DNA of 49,537 bases from JBGPIT01 sp041485125. GTDB lineage: Bacteria; Desulfobacterota; Binatia; UTPRO1. The first letter of the stretch is position 1. Each line of letters begins with the position of its first letter. Under the pieces are notes generated by a model, which searched no databases, was not told the origin of the DNA, and was given only the letters and a program-made list of their open reading frames with translations. The stretch is taken from assembly GCA_041485125.1 (NCBI GenBank), contig JBGPIT010000002.1, forward strand, positions 1 through 49,537, written 5' to 3'. The translations under genes were made by a program, and so were the position numbers. This document shows positions 9,390 through 17,099 of the stretch, one piece after another.

Positions 9390-10520
9390 ATGCCCGCAAG
9401 CCGACGCGTCCCCGTCCGTCAGAACGGCAGCGCCGCCGACCAGCGCTGGATGCGTCGCGCGATCGCACTGGCGCGCCGCGGTCTCGGGCGCACCAGCCCG
9501 AACCCTCCGGTCGGCGCGGTCGTGGTGAAGGGCGGCCGCGTCGTCGGCGCGGGTTGGCATCGCCGCGCCGGCGGACCGCACGCCGAGGTGTTCGCGCTCC
9601 GCGCCGCCGGCGCCAAGGCACGCGGCGCGACGCTCTATCTCACGCTCGAGCCCTGCACCCACGCCGGACGCACGCCGCCGTGCGCGCCGGCGGTGATCGC
9701 GTCCGGCGTCGTGCGCGTCGTCGTCGGGGCGACCGATCCGAACCCACGCGTCCGCGGCCGCGGCGTGCGCCAGCTCCGCGCCGCCGGCATCGCCGTCACG
9801 ACCGACGTGCTCGCCGCCGAGGCCACCGAGGTCGCGGCCTGGTTCCGCCACTTCATCGTGCGGCACCGGCCGTTCGTCATGCTGAAGCTCGCCGCCTCGC
9901 TCGACGGCCGGATCGCCACCGCGTCCGGCGAGTCGCGCTGGTTGAGCGGGCCCGCGGCACGACGCTGGGTCCATCGCCTTCGCAACCACGTCGACGCGGT
10001 CATGGTCGGGGCAGGGACGGTCCTCGCCGACGACCCGGCGCTCACGTCTCGCGGGCGCGGCGGCCGCGATCCGGTGCGCGTCATCGTCGACGGGGCGCTG
10101 CGAATATCGCCCCGTGCGAAGGTCGTTCGGCAACGCTCCGCGGCGCCGACGTTGATCGCGACGACGACGACCGCACCCGCCGCGCGTGCGCGCGCCCTCG
10201 AACGCGCCGGCGCCGAGCTCTTGCGCTTTCCCGGTCGCGGCGGCCGCATCCGGATCGTGTCACTCCTCGACGCACTGGCGGCGCGCGGGATCACCAGCGT
10301 CCTCATCGAGGGCGGCGGCGATCTCGCGGCGGCGGCGCTTCGCGAGCGCGCCGTCGACCGCCTGCTGCTGATCGCAACGCCGCGGCTCCTCGGCAGCGAC
10401 GGGCGGCCGATGCTCGGTCCGCTCCGGGTCGGGCGGCTGGCGGCCGCGCCGCGCTTTCGCGCGGGCGAGGTCCGCCGCCTCGGCGCCGATCTCTTGCTCG
10501 AGGGCGCGGTGCAATACTAA
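9390..10520 (+). CDS. ribD: Bifunctional riboflavin deaminase/reductase
   Basis: Second and third steps of riboflavin synthesis: deamination of the pyrimidine and NADPH reduction of the ribose. 376 residues. N-terminal cytidine-deaminase-like domain with zinc ligands H64 (PHAE, proton-shuttle E66), C89 and C98 (PCTHAGRTPPC); C-terminal RibD_C reductase domain from about residue 160 (RPFVMLKLAASLDGRIA, GAGTVLADDP, LIEGGG). ATG 9390, ten bases after nrdR. It lies 15 bp before ribBA; the ribE gene often found between them is missing. Confidence 0.96.
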   Translation: MPASRRVPVRQNGSAADQRWMRRAIALARRGLGRTSPNPPVGAVVVKGGRVVGAGWHRRAGGPHAEVFALRAAGAKARGATLYLTLEPCTHAGRTPPCAPAVIASGVVRVVVGATDPNPRVRGRGVRQLRAAGIAVTTDVLAAEATEVAAWFRHFIVRHRPFVMLKLAASLDGRIATASGESRWLSGPAARRWVHRLRNHVDAVMVGAGTVLADDPALTSRGRGGRDPVRVIVDGALRISPRAKVVRQRSAAPTLIATTTTAPAARARALERAGAELLRFPGRGGRIRIVSLLDALAARGITSVLIEGGGDLAAAALRERAVDRLLLIATPRLLGSDGRPMLGPLRVGRLAAAPRFRAGEVRRLGADLLLEGAVQY

Positions 10521-10535
10521 GGGGGAGGGGCTATA

Positions 10536-11759
10536 GTGCCCGCGACTCCGATGCTTTCCCCCATCGACGAGATTCTGCCCGACATCCGCGCCGGCAAGAT
10601 GCTGGTGCTGGTCGACGAGGCCGACGGCGGCAGCGGCGTCCTCTGCCTTGCCGCCGAGCGGGTGACGACCGAGGCAATCAGCTTCATGGCCGTGCACGCG
10701 CGCGGACTGGTGTGCGTCGCCCTCACCGAGCGCCGCATGCGGCACCTCGGGATTCCCTTGCTCGCCAACCCCTCACCGGCGCGGCAGCCGGCGTTCGGCG
10801 CGTCGATCGAGGCCTACCGCGGCGTGACCACCGGCATCTCGGCTGCCGATCGCGCCCGCACCATCCGCGTCACGGTCGCCGACGGCGCGGGCCCCGGCGA
10901 TCTGGTGATGCCAGGCCACGTCTTCCCGATCCAGGTACAGCACGGCGGTGTTCTGGCGCGCATGCGCGGCCCCGAAGGCGGCGTCGATCTGATGCGCCTC
11001 GCCGGCTTGCGGCCGGCCGCGGTGATCTGCTCGGTGCTCGCGGAGACCGGTGCGGTCGCGACGCTCGCCGAGCTCGAAGCCTTGGCGCGCGAGCACCAGC
11101 TCAGGATGACCACGCTCGCGAGCCTCGCCGCCCATCGCCTGCGGAGCGAGCTCCTCGTCGAGCGCACCGTCGAGTCCGACTTCACCAGCGCGACCGGCGG
11201 CAACTACCGCGCGATCGTCTACCGCAACAGCGTCGATCGCCATCAGCACATGGCGCTCGTGAAGGGCACGCCGAAGCCGACCGATCCGGTCCTGGTGCGG
11301 GTGCACTCGCAGTGCCTCACCGGCGACGTCTTCGGCTCGGAGCGCTGCGACTGCGGCGAGCAGCTGCGCCAGGCGATGCTCGTCATCGAGGCGCTCGGCG
11401 CCGGCGTGATCGTCTACATGCATCAAGAAGGGCGCGGCATCGGCCTCGCCAACAAGATCCGCGCCTATGCGCTGCAAGACCAAGGGCGCGACACGGTCGA
11501 GGCGAACCTCGAGCTCGGCTTCAAGGAGGATCTCCGCGACTACGGCATCGCGGCGCAGATCATCCGCGACCTCGGGCTGCGGCGCATCCGCCTCCTCACC
11601 AACAACCCGCGCAAGGTGCTCGGGCTGCAGGGCTACGGCATCGACATCGCCGAGCGCGTGCCGCTCGAGGTGCCGGCGCGCAGCGGCAACATCGCCTATC
11701 TCCGCACCAAGCAGGAGAAGCTCGGGCATCTGTTCACCGGGCTCAAGGTGAGCAGCTAG
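10536..11759 (+). CDS. ribBA: RibBA fusion: GTP cyclohydrolase II with a degenerate DHBP synthase domain
   Basis: 407 residues. The C-terminal half (about 205-407) is an intact GTP cyclohydrolase II: zinc ligands C260, C271 and C273 (CLTGDVFGSERCDC), MHQEGRGIGL, and LLTNNPRK. The N-terminal half aligns with 3,4-dihydroxybutanone-4-phosphate synthase (GVTTGISAADR, PGHVFP, VDLMRLAGL) but lacks its catalytic signatures: the acidic loop DRENEGD is replaced by ADGGSG (residues 29-34), the GHTEA histidine region reads RGPEG (144-148), and the ICE metal-binding glutamate is S166. GTG 10536 has GGGGGAGGGG five bases upstream; ATG 10551 is the alternative, because TATAGT (10532-10537) could also be a -10 box. 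I trust the GTP cyclohydrolase role and doubt the DHBP synthase one. Confidence 0.9.
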   Translation: MPATPMLSPIDEILPDIRAGKMLVLVDEADGGSGVLCLAAERVTTEAISFMAVHARGLVCVALTERRMRHLGIPLLANPSPARQPAFGASIEAYRGVTTGISAADRARTIRVTVADGAGPGDLVMPGHVFPIQVQHGGVLARMRGPEGGVDLMRLAGLRPAAVICSVLAETGAVATLAELEALAREHQLRMTTLASLAAHRLRSELLVERTVESDFTSATGGNYRAIVYRNSVDRHQHMALVKGTPKPTDPVLVRVHSQCLTGDVFGSERCDCGEQLRQAMLVIEALGAGVIVYMHQEGRGIGLANKIRAYALQDQGRDTVEANLELGFKEDLRDYGIAAQIIRDLGLRRIRLLTNNPRKVLGLQGYGIDIAERVPLEVPARSGNIAYLRTKQEKLGHLFTGLKVSS

Positions 11760-11771
11760 CCGGGGCTGGTC

Positions 11772-12242
11772 GTGGCCGTGCGGGAATTGGCCGGATCACT
11801 CGACGGCCACGGCTTGCGCATCGGTATCGTGGTGTCGCGCTTCAATCGCAGCATCACCGACGCGCTGCTGAACGGCGCGCTCGAGGCGCTCGAGAGCCAC
11901 GGCGTCGCCGAGCAGGACATCAGCGTCGTGCACGTGCCGGGTGCGTTCGAGGTGCCGTTCGCGGCACGGCGGCTCGCCAAGGCGGGCGGCTTCGACGCGC
12001 TCATCTGCCTCGGCGCGGTGATCCGCGGCGACACGCCGCACTTCGACTACATCGCGAGCGAGGTGACCCGCGGCATCGGCGCCGTCGTCGCCGACCACGA
12101 TCTGCCGGTCGCGTTCGGCGTCCTCACCACCGACACGATCGAGCAGGCCCTCGACCGCGCCGGCGCGCGCCACGGCAACAAGGGCTTCGAGGCCGCGACC
12201 ACCGCGCTCGAGATGGCGCGCTTGCGGAAGCTCTTGAGCTGA
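11772..12242 (+). CDS. ribH: 6,7-dimethyl-8-ribityllumazine synthase
   Basis: Condenses the ribityl pyrimidine with dihydroxybutanone phosphate to give lumazine, the riboflavin precursor. 156 residues. Family marks: VVSRFN near residue 21, VPGAFEVPFAA, LGAVIRGDTPHFDYIA with catalytic H90, and FGVLTTDT. GTG start at 11772. The following C-terminal GNKGFEAA is standard. It follows ribBA by 12 bp and precedes nusB by 2 bp, the classical ribH-nusB pair. Confidence 0.96.
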   Translation: MAVRELAGSLDGHGLRIGIVVSRFNRSITDALLNGALEALESHGVAEQDISVVHVPGAFEVPFAARRLAKAGGFDALICLGAVIRGDTPHFDYIASEVTRGIGAVVADHDLPVAFGVLTTDTIEQALDRAGARHGNKGFEAATTALEMARLRKLLS

Positions 12243-12244
12243 CC

Positions 12245-12673
12245 ATGGGCGTTCGGCGCAAAGGACGGGAGCTCGCGCTGCAGGCGCTCTACCAGGCGCA
12301 GCTCACCGGCGATCAGTCGTTGCGGAGCGTGCGCGAGACCGTGCGTCACTTCGGCGGTGTCGGCGCGTCACAGACCTTCGCCGCGGAGATCGTCGACGGC
12401 GTGCTCGACGACCGCGACCGCATCGACGAGCTGATCGCGCAGAGCTCGGAGCACTGGCGCCTCGGCCGGCTCGCGAACGTCGATCTGACCATCTTGCGCG
12501 TCGGCACCTACGAGCTGCTGCGCCGGCCCGAGACGCCGGTGCAAGTCGTCATCGACGAGGCGATCGAGATCGCGAAGCGCTTCGGCAGCGAGGAGTCGGC
12601 CGTCTTCGTCAACGGCGTCCTCGATCAGATCGCCGGCGTGACCCGGCCCGGCGAGCGCCGGGACGCGCCGTGA
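12245..12673 (+). CDS. nusB: Transcription antitermination factor NusB
   Basis: RNA-binding helical protein that with NusE (S10) forms the rRNA antitermination complex. 142 residues. Recognised by RRKGRELALQALYQAQ at the N-terminus, then HWRLGRLANVDLTILRVGTYELL and the C-terminal EAIEIAKRFGSEESAVFVNGVLD. ATG 12245 follows ribH directly; its stop abuts leuS, so the two are coupled. Confidence 0.96.
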   Translation: MGVRRKGRELALQALYQAQLTGDQSLRSVRETVRHFGGVGASQTFAAEIVDGVLDDRDRIDELIAQSSEHWRLGRLANVDLTILRVGTYELLRRPETPVQVVIDEAIEIAKRFGSEESAVFVNGVLDQIAGVTRPGERRDAP

Positions 12674-12675
12674 GG

Positions 12676-15186
12676 ATGGACGAGCGGTACGATCCGCACG
12701 CGGTCGAGCAGCGCTGGCAGGAGCGCTGGCGGATCGAGCACGCCCACGAGGTCTCGAACACCCCCGATCGTCCGACCTTCTATTGCCTCGAGATGTTTCC
12801 CTACCCCTCGGGCCGCATCCACATGGGCCACGTCCGCAACTACACGCTCGGCGACGTCGTCGCGCGCAATCGGCGCATGCGCGGCTACGAGGTGCTGCAT
12901 CCCATCGGTTGGGACGCCTTCGGCATGCCGGCGGAGAACGCCGCGATCGCGCGCGGCGTGCATCCCGCGGCGTGGACGGCGGAGAACATCGACTACATGC
13001 GGGGCCAGCTCCGCCGCATGGGCCTGAGCTACGACTGGAGCCGCGAGCTCGCCACCTGCGACCCCGCCTACTACCGCTGGGAACAGGAGTTCTTTCTCGC
13101 CATGCTCGAGCGCGGGCTCGCGTACCGCAAGCGCTCGGTGGTGAATTGGTGCGCGCGCTGCGAGACCGTGCTCGCCAACGAGCAAGTCGAGGACGGCCGC
13201 TGCTGGCGCTGCGAGTCGGTCGTCACCGAGCGCGAGCTCGAGCAGTGGTTTCTCCGCATCACCGCCTACGCCGAGGAGCTCCTTGCCGGCTGCGACACGC
13301 TCGCGGGCGGCTGGCCGGAGAAGGTGCTCACGATGCAGCGCAACTGGATCGGGAAGAGCGTCGGCGCCGAGCTGCGCTTCCCGGTCGACGGCCGCGACGA
13401 CGCGATCACCGTCTTCACCACCCGTCCCGACACCGTGTTCGGCGCGACCTTCGTGAGCCTCGCGGTCGAGCATCCGCTCGTCGCCGCGCTCTCGCGCGGC
13501 ACGCCGCAAGAAGCCGAGGTCGCGGACTTCGTCCGCCGCGTCCGCGCCCAGTCGGCGGCCGAGCGCGGCGAAGGGAAGGAAGGCGTCTTCATCGGCGCCT
13601 ACGCGCGCAATCCCTTCACCGGCGCGAAGATCCCGATCTACGCCGCGAGCTTCGTCCTCATGGCATACGGCGCCGGCGCGGTGATGGCGGTGCCGTGCCA
13701 CGACCAGCGCGACTTCGAGTTCGCGCGCGCGCACCGCCTGCGCATGGTGGTCGTGGTGCAGCCCGAGAGCGAGCCGCCGCTGGAGCCGACGCGCATGGAG
13801 GCCGCCTACGAGGGCCCCGGGCGCCTGGTGCGATCGGGCGAGTTCGACGGCCTGCCGAGCGAGGAGGCGAAGACCCGCATCACGGCCGCCGCCGAGAAGC
13901 GCGGCATCGGCCGCGCGACCACGCAGTACCGCCTGCGCGACTGGGGCGTCTCGCGCCAGCGCTACTGGGGCACGCCAATCCCGGTCGTCTACTGTGACGC
14001 CTGCGGCGTCGTGCCGGTCCCGCGCGAGCAGCTGCCGGTCGTGCTGCCGATCGACGCCGAGTTCTCGGGGGCAGGCGGCTCCCCGCTGGCGAAGCTCGAG
14101 AGCTTCGTCCGCACGCGCTGCCCGCGCTGCGACGCGCCGGCGCGCCGCGAGACCGACACCTTCGATACCTTCATGGAGTCGTCGTGGTACTTCCTGCGCT
14201 ACACCGCGCCGCGCGAGCACGGACGCGCGTTCGATCCGGCGGCGCTCCGAACATGGATGCCGGTCGATCAGTACATCGGCGGCATCGAGCACGCGGTCCT
14301 GCATCTGCTGTATTCACGCTTCTTCACCAAGGTGCTGGTCGACCTCGGCTACGTCGCCGCTGCGCGCGACGACGGCACCCCGCTGCGAGAGCCGTTCGCG
14401 AACCTCCTCACGCAAGGGATGGTGATCAAGGACGGTGCCAAGATGAGCAAGTCGAAAGGGAACGTCGTCGACCCCGACTACCTGATCGACCGCTACGGCG
14501 CCGACACGGCGCGGCTCTTCTCGCTGTTCGCTGCGCCCCCCGAACGTGACCTCGAGTGGAACGATCAGGGTGTCGAGGGCGCCTCGCGCTTCCTGCATCG
14601 GCTGTGGCGCATCGTCTACCGCGGCCGTGCCTGGCTGTCGGAGCGCGGCGGGGCGGACGGGTCCGCCGTTGCGGGCGACGGCACTGCCCGCGATCTCCGC
14701 CGCCTCACGCACCGGACGATCGCGCGTGTCACCGACGACGTCGAACGGCGGCGCCACTTCAACACCGCCGTCGCGGCGATCATGGAGCTGGTGAACGGCT
14801 ACGCCGAGCTGGTACAAGCGGAGCCGCCGGCAGACTCGACCTTGCGCGACGCGATCGTGGAGGCGGTCGAGACCACGATCGTCCTCCTGGCGCCGTTCGT
14901 GCCGCACATCGCGAACGAGCTCTGGGACCAGCTCGGCCACACCGAGCTGCTCGATCGGGTGGCGTGGCCGGCGGCCGACGAGACCGCGCTGGTCGAGGAG
15001 GAGGTGGAGATGGTGGTGCAGGTGAACGGCAAGGTGCGCGGGCGGTTCACCATCACCGCCGACGCGCCCGAGGCCGAGATGCTCGCGCGTGCGCTCGCCG
15101 ACGAGCGCGTGCGGGCGCAGCTCGGCGACAAGACGATCCGGAAGACGCTCGTCGTTCCCGGGCGCTTGGTGAGCATCGTTGTCTGA
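12676..15186 (+). CDS. leuS: Leucyl-tRNA synthetase
   Basis: Class I aminoacyl-tRNA synthetase charging tRNA-Leu. 836 residues. The HIGH-type motif is HMGH at 49-52 (YPSGRIHMGHVRNY), and KMSKS is at 589-593 (GAKMSKSKGN). The CP1 editing domain lies between, with TTRPDTVFGATF, and a zinc-like CARCETVL...CWRCE cysteine set near residues 158-182. The C-terminal anticodon and tail domains are complete (VQVNGKVRG near the end). ATG 12676 is two bases after the nusB stop; a GTG at 12670 in a GTGA overlap is an equal alternative adding two residues. Confidence 0.97.
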   Translation: MDERYDPHAVEQRWQERWRIEHAHEVSNTPDRPTFYCLEMFPYPSGRIHMGHVRNYTLGDVVARNRRMRGYEVLHPIGWDAFGMPAENAAIARGVHPAAWTAENIDYMRGQLRRMGLSYDWSRELATCDPAYYRWEQEFFLAMLERGLAYRKRSVVNWCARCETVLANEQVEDGRCWRCESVVTERELEQWFLRITAYAEELLAGCDTLAGGWPEKVLTMQRNWIGKSVGAELRFPVDGRDDAITVFTTRPDTVFGATFVSLAVEHPLVAALSRGTPQEAEVADFVRRVRAQSAAERGEGKEGVFIGAYARNPFTGAKIPIYAASFVLMAYGAGAVMAVPCHDQRDFEFARAHRLRMVVVVQPESEPPLEPTRMEAAYEGPGRLVRSGEFDGLPSEEAKTRITAAAEKRGIGRATTQYRLRDWGVSRQRYWGTPIPVVYCDACGVVPVPREQLPVVLPIDAEFSGAGGSPLAKLESFVRTRCPRCDAPARRETDTFDTFMESSWYFLRYTAPREHGRAFDPAALRTWMPVDQYIGGIEHAVLHLLYSRFFTKVLVDLGYVAAARDDGTPLREPFANLLTQGMVIKDGAKMSKSKGNVVDPDYLIDRYGADTARLFSLFAAPPERDLEWNDQGVEGASRFLHRLWRIVYRGRAWLSERGGADGSAVAGDGTARDLRRLTHRTIARVTDDVERRRHFNTAVAAIMELVNGYAELVQAEPPADSTLRDAIVEAVETTIVLLAPFVPHIANELWDQLGHTELLDRVAWPAADETALVEEEVEMVVQVNGKVRGRFTITADAPEAEMLARALADERVRAQLGDKTIRKTLVVPGRLVSIVV

Positions 15187-15781
15187 GCGACGTCGCATCG
15201 CGCCGGCGGCGGGCTTCATCGCGCTGGTGCTCCTCGCCGGCGGTTGCGGCTACCATTTCACCGACGGCGGCCGCACCTTCACTCCCGAGCTGCGGACGCT
15301 CGGCGTCGCGACCTTCGTCAACGAGACCCGCGAGATCGGCATCGAAAAGCGCCTCGCGCTCGCGATCGAGCGCGAGTTCTCGATGCGCGGTCCGCTCAAG
15401 GTCGTGAACGATCCCAGCGCCGGCGATCTCGTCCTCAGCGGCAAGGTGAAGGAGGTGCAAGACCGGCCGACGGCGTTCAATCGCGAGGACGAGGTGCTGA
15501 TCTACCAGACCACGCTCGCGCTCGATCTCGAGCTCCGCCGGCGCGACAACCACGAGCTGGTCTGGGAGGCGCACAACCTGCGCGCCGCCAGCGACTACGA
15601 GAGCGTCGCCTCCGTGATCGTCACCACCTCGTCGGAGTTCCGCCGTTCGACGCTCAATCCCGAGGACCTCGGGGCGTTCACCGACATCCAACTCGCCGAG
15701 AGCCGGCGCCGGCAGGCGGTCGAGCGCATCGTCGCGAGCCTCGCACGCGACGTTTACCAGCAAGTCATGGAGGACTTCTGA
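15179..15781 (+). CDS. lptE: LPS-assembly lipoprotein LptE family
   Basis: Outer-membrane lipoprotein expected to plug and assemble the LptD LPS translocon. 200 residues: short basic N-terminus, hydrophobic signal segment and a lipobox LAGGC with lipidated C23, followed by GYHF, typical of the family, and a mixed alpha/beta LptE-like domain. The only start that keeps the whole signal peptide is TTG 15179, overlapping the leuS end by 8 bp; an in-frame stop lies just upstream. leuS-lptE-holA is a widespread order, which supports the call although LptE sequences diverge strongly. Confidence 0.88.
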   Translation: MSERRRIAPAAGFIALVLLAGGCGYHFTDGGRTFTPELRTLGVATFVNETREIGIEKRLALAIEREFSMRGPLKVVNDPSAGDLVLSGKVKEVQDRPTAFNREDEVLIYQTTLALDLELRRRDNHELVWEAHNLRAASDYESVASVIVTTSSEFRRSTLNPEDLGAFTDIQLAESRRRQAVERIVASLARDVYQQVMEDF

Positions 15782-16809
15782 GCGCCCCCGAGCGGCGACC
15801 GGGACTGCTGCTTCTCGCCGAGGAACGCCGCGGCGAGTTCGACGGCCTGCGCGCCGAGCGCGCCCTCGCCGAGCTGCGCCGCCGCCTCGAGCGCGACGGC
15901 TCGCTCGCGCTCCTCAGCTACCACCTCGCCGACGCCGATGCCGACGTCGTCGCCGACGCGATCGAGACGCCGTCGCTGTTCGGCGCCCGCACGCTCATCG
16001 TGCTGCGCGGCGCCGAGTCACTCGACGAGCGCGGGCAACAGCGCCTCGCCGATGCGCTCGACCGCCAAGCGCCGCAGGTGACGCTCGCGATCGTGGCGCG
16101 GGCGGCGGACATGCGCAAGCGGTTCTTCGCGCGCTGCCGCGACCTCGCCGAGCACGTCCCGGTCGACCACCCGCGCCAGGGCGAGATGCGCCAGTGGGCC
16201 GACGCGTTCGCCAAGGAGCGCGGCCGCCGCCTCGACGACGACGCCCGCGATCTCCTCGTCGACTGCACCGGGCGCGATCTCCTGCTGCTCGCGAGCGAGC
16301 TCGACAAGCTGGCCGCCGCGGTGCCGCCAGGGCGGCCGATCACGCTCGAGGACGTCACGCGCGTCACCGCAGCCGGCCGCGAGCACGGCAACTTCGAAAT
16401 CACCGACGCGCTCTGCATCCGAGACGGCGCCGCCGCGATGCGGGCGCTGGCGCTCGCGCTCGACGAGGGCGCCGCGCCGATCGCGATCATCGGCGCGATC
16501 GCCGCGATCTTGAAGACGGTCCTCGCCGGCGCCGATCTGGTCGCGCGCGGCCGCAGCATCGACGATGCGCAGCGTGAGCTCGCCGTTCACCCTTACCAGC
16601 GGCGGACGTTGCAGACGGCGCTGCGCGCCCACCGCGCCCCGGTCCTCCGCCGGGCGATGGTGCGCTTGGCGGAGATCGACCTGGCGGCAAAGAGCGGAAT
16701 GGGCGAGCCGCGCGCGATGCTCGAGGAGTGGGTGCTGGATCTCTGCGCGCCGCGGAAGCGCGGCGCGGGGCGAGGAGCGCTCGCCGCTCAGGCGGGAGCG
16801 GTCAGCTGA
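15778..16809 (+). CDS. holA: DNA polymerase III delta subunit, apparent CTG start
   Basis: Clamp-loader delta subunit that opens the beta sliding clamp. From the CTG at 15778 the protein is 343 residues, the family length, with PGLLLLAEERRGEFDGLRAE at the N-terminus, TPSLFGARTLIVLRGAESL, the LLLLASELDKL segment and the C-terminal helical collar (LAEIDLAAKSGMGEPRAMLEEWVLDLC). No ATG, GTG or TTG lies between the upstream region and residue 70 or so in this frame, but the CTG forms a CTGA overlap with the lptE stop, exactly like the ATGA and GTGA junctions elsewhere here. Its end overlaps rpsT on the other strand by 22 bp. Confidence 0.88.
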   Translation: MSAPERRPGLLLLAEERRGEFDGLRAERALAELRRRLERDGSLALLSYHLADADADVVADAIETPSLFGARTLIVLRGAESLDERGQQRLADALDRQAPQVTLAIVARAADMRKRFFARCRDLAEHVPVDHPRQGEMRQWADAFAKERGRRLDDDARDLLVDCTGRDLLLLASELDKLAAAVPPGRPITLEDVTRVTAAGREHGNFEITDALCIRDGAAAMRALALALDEGAAPIAIIGAIAAILKTVLAGADLVARGRSIDDAQRELAVHPYQRRTLQTALRAHRAPVLRRAMVRLAEIDLAAKSGMGEPRAMLEEWVLDLCAPRKRGAGRGALAAQAGAVS

Positions 16810-17060
16810 CGAAGCGCGCGGGTCAGACGCGAGATCTTGCGCGAAGCCGTGTTGCGGTGCAGGACGCCCTTGGTGACCGCCTTGTCGATCGCCCGCGTCG
16901 CCTGCTGCAAGCGCTCTTGCGCATCGCCGGCGTTCTGGCTTTCGAGCGCTTCGCGTACGTGACGCACGGAGGTGCGGACGCGCGAGCGGATCGCTTGGTT
17001 GCGATCGTGCCGGGTGAGGCTCTGACGGTGCCGCTTTGCCGCTGAAGGATGTTTTCTCAT
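16788..17060 (-). CDS. rpsT: 30S ribosomal protein S20
   Basis: Helical 16S rRNA-binding protein of the small subunit, 90 residues, very basic. It begins MRKHPSAAKRHRQSLTRHDRN and has the conserved C-terminal KGVLHRNTASRKISRLTRAL. ATG 17060. It sits between convergent holA (3' ends overlap by 22 bp) and divergent murJ (39-bp gap, which must hold both control regions), a placement next to murJ that is common in relatives. Confidence 0.95.
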   Translation of the reverse strand: MRKHPSAAKRHRQSLTRHDRNQAIRSRVRTSVRHVREALESQNAGDAQERLQQATRAIDKAVTKGVLHRNTASRKISRLTRALRQLTAPA

Positions 17061-17099
17061 TGCCGGCGAGTTTTTAGCAACCGGACCCCGGTGCGTCAA

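Noticed and set aside
9554..12673. A 1039-codon open frame on the plus strand across ribD, ribBA and ribH
   Set aside because: Only its last 142 codons (nusB, 12245-12673) are a gene; the rest is arginine-rich, low-complexity shadow coding of the rib genes in a GC-rich genome.
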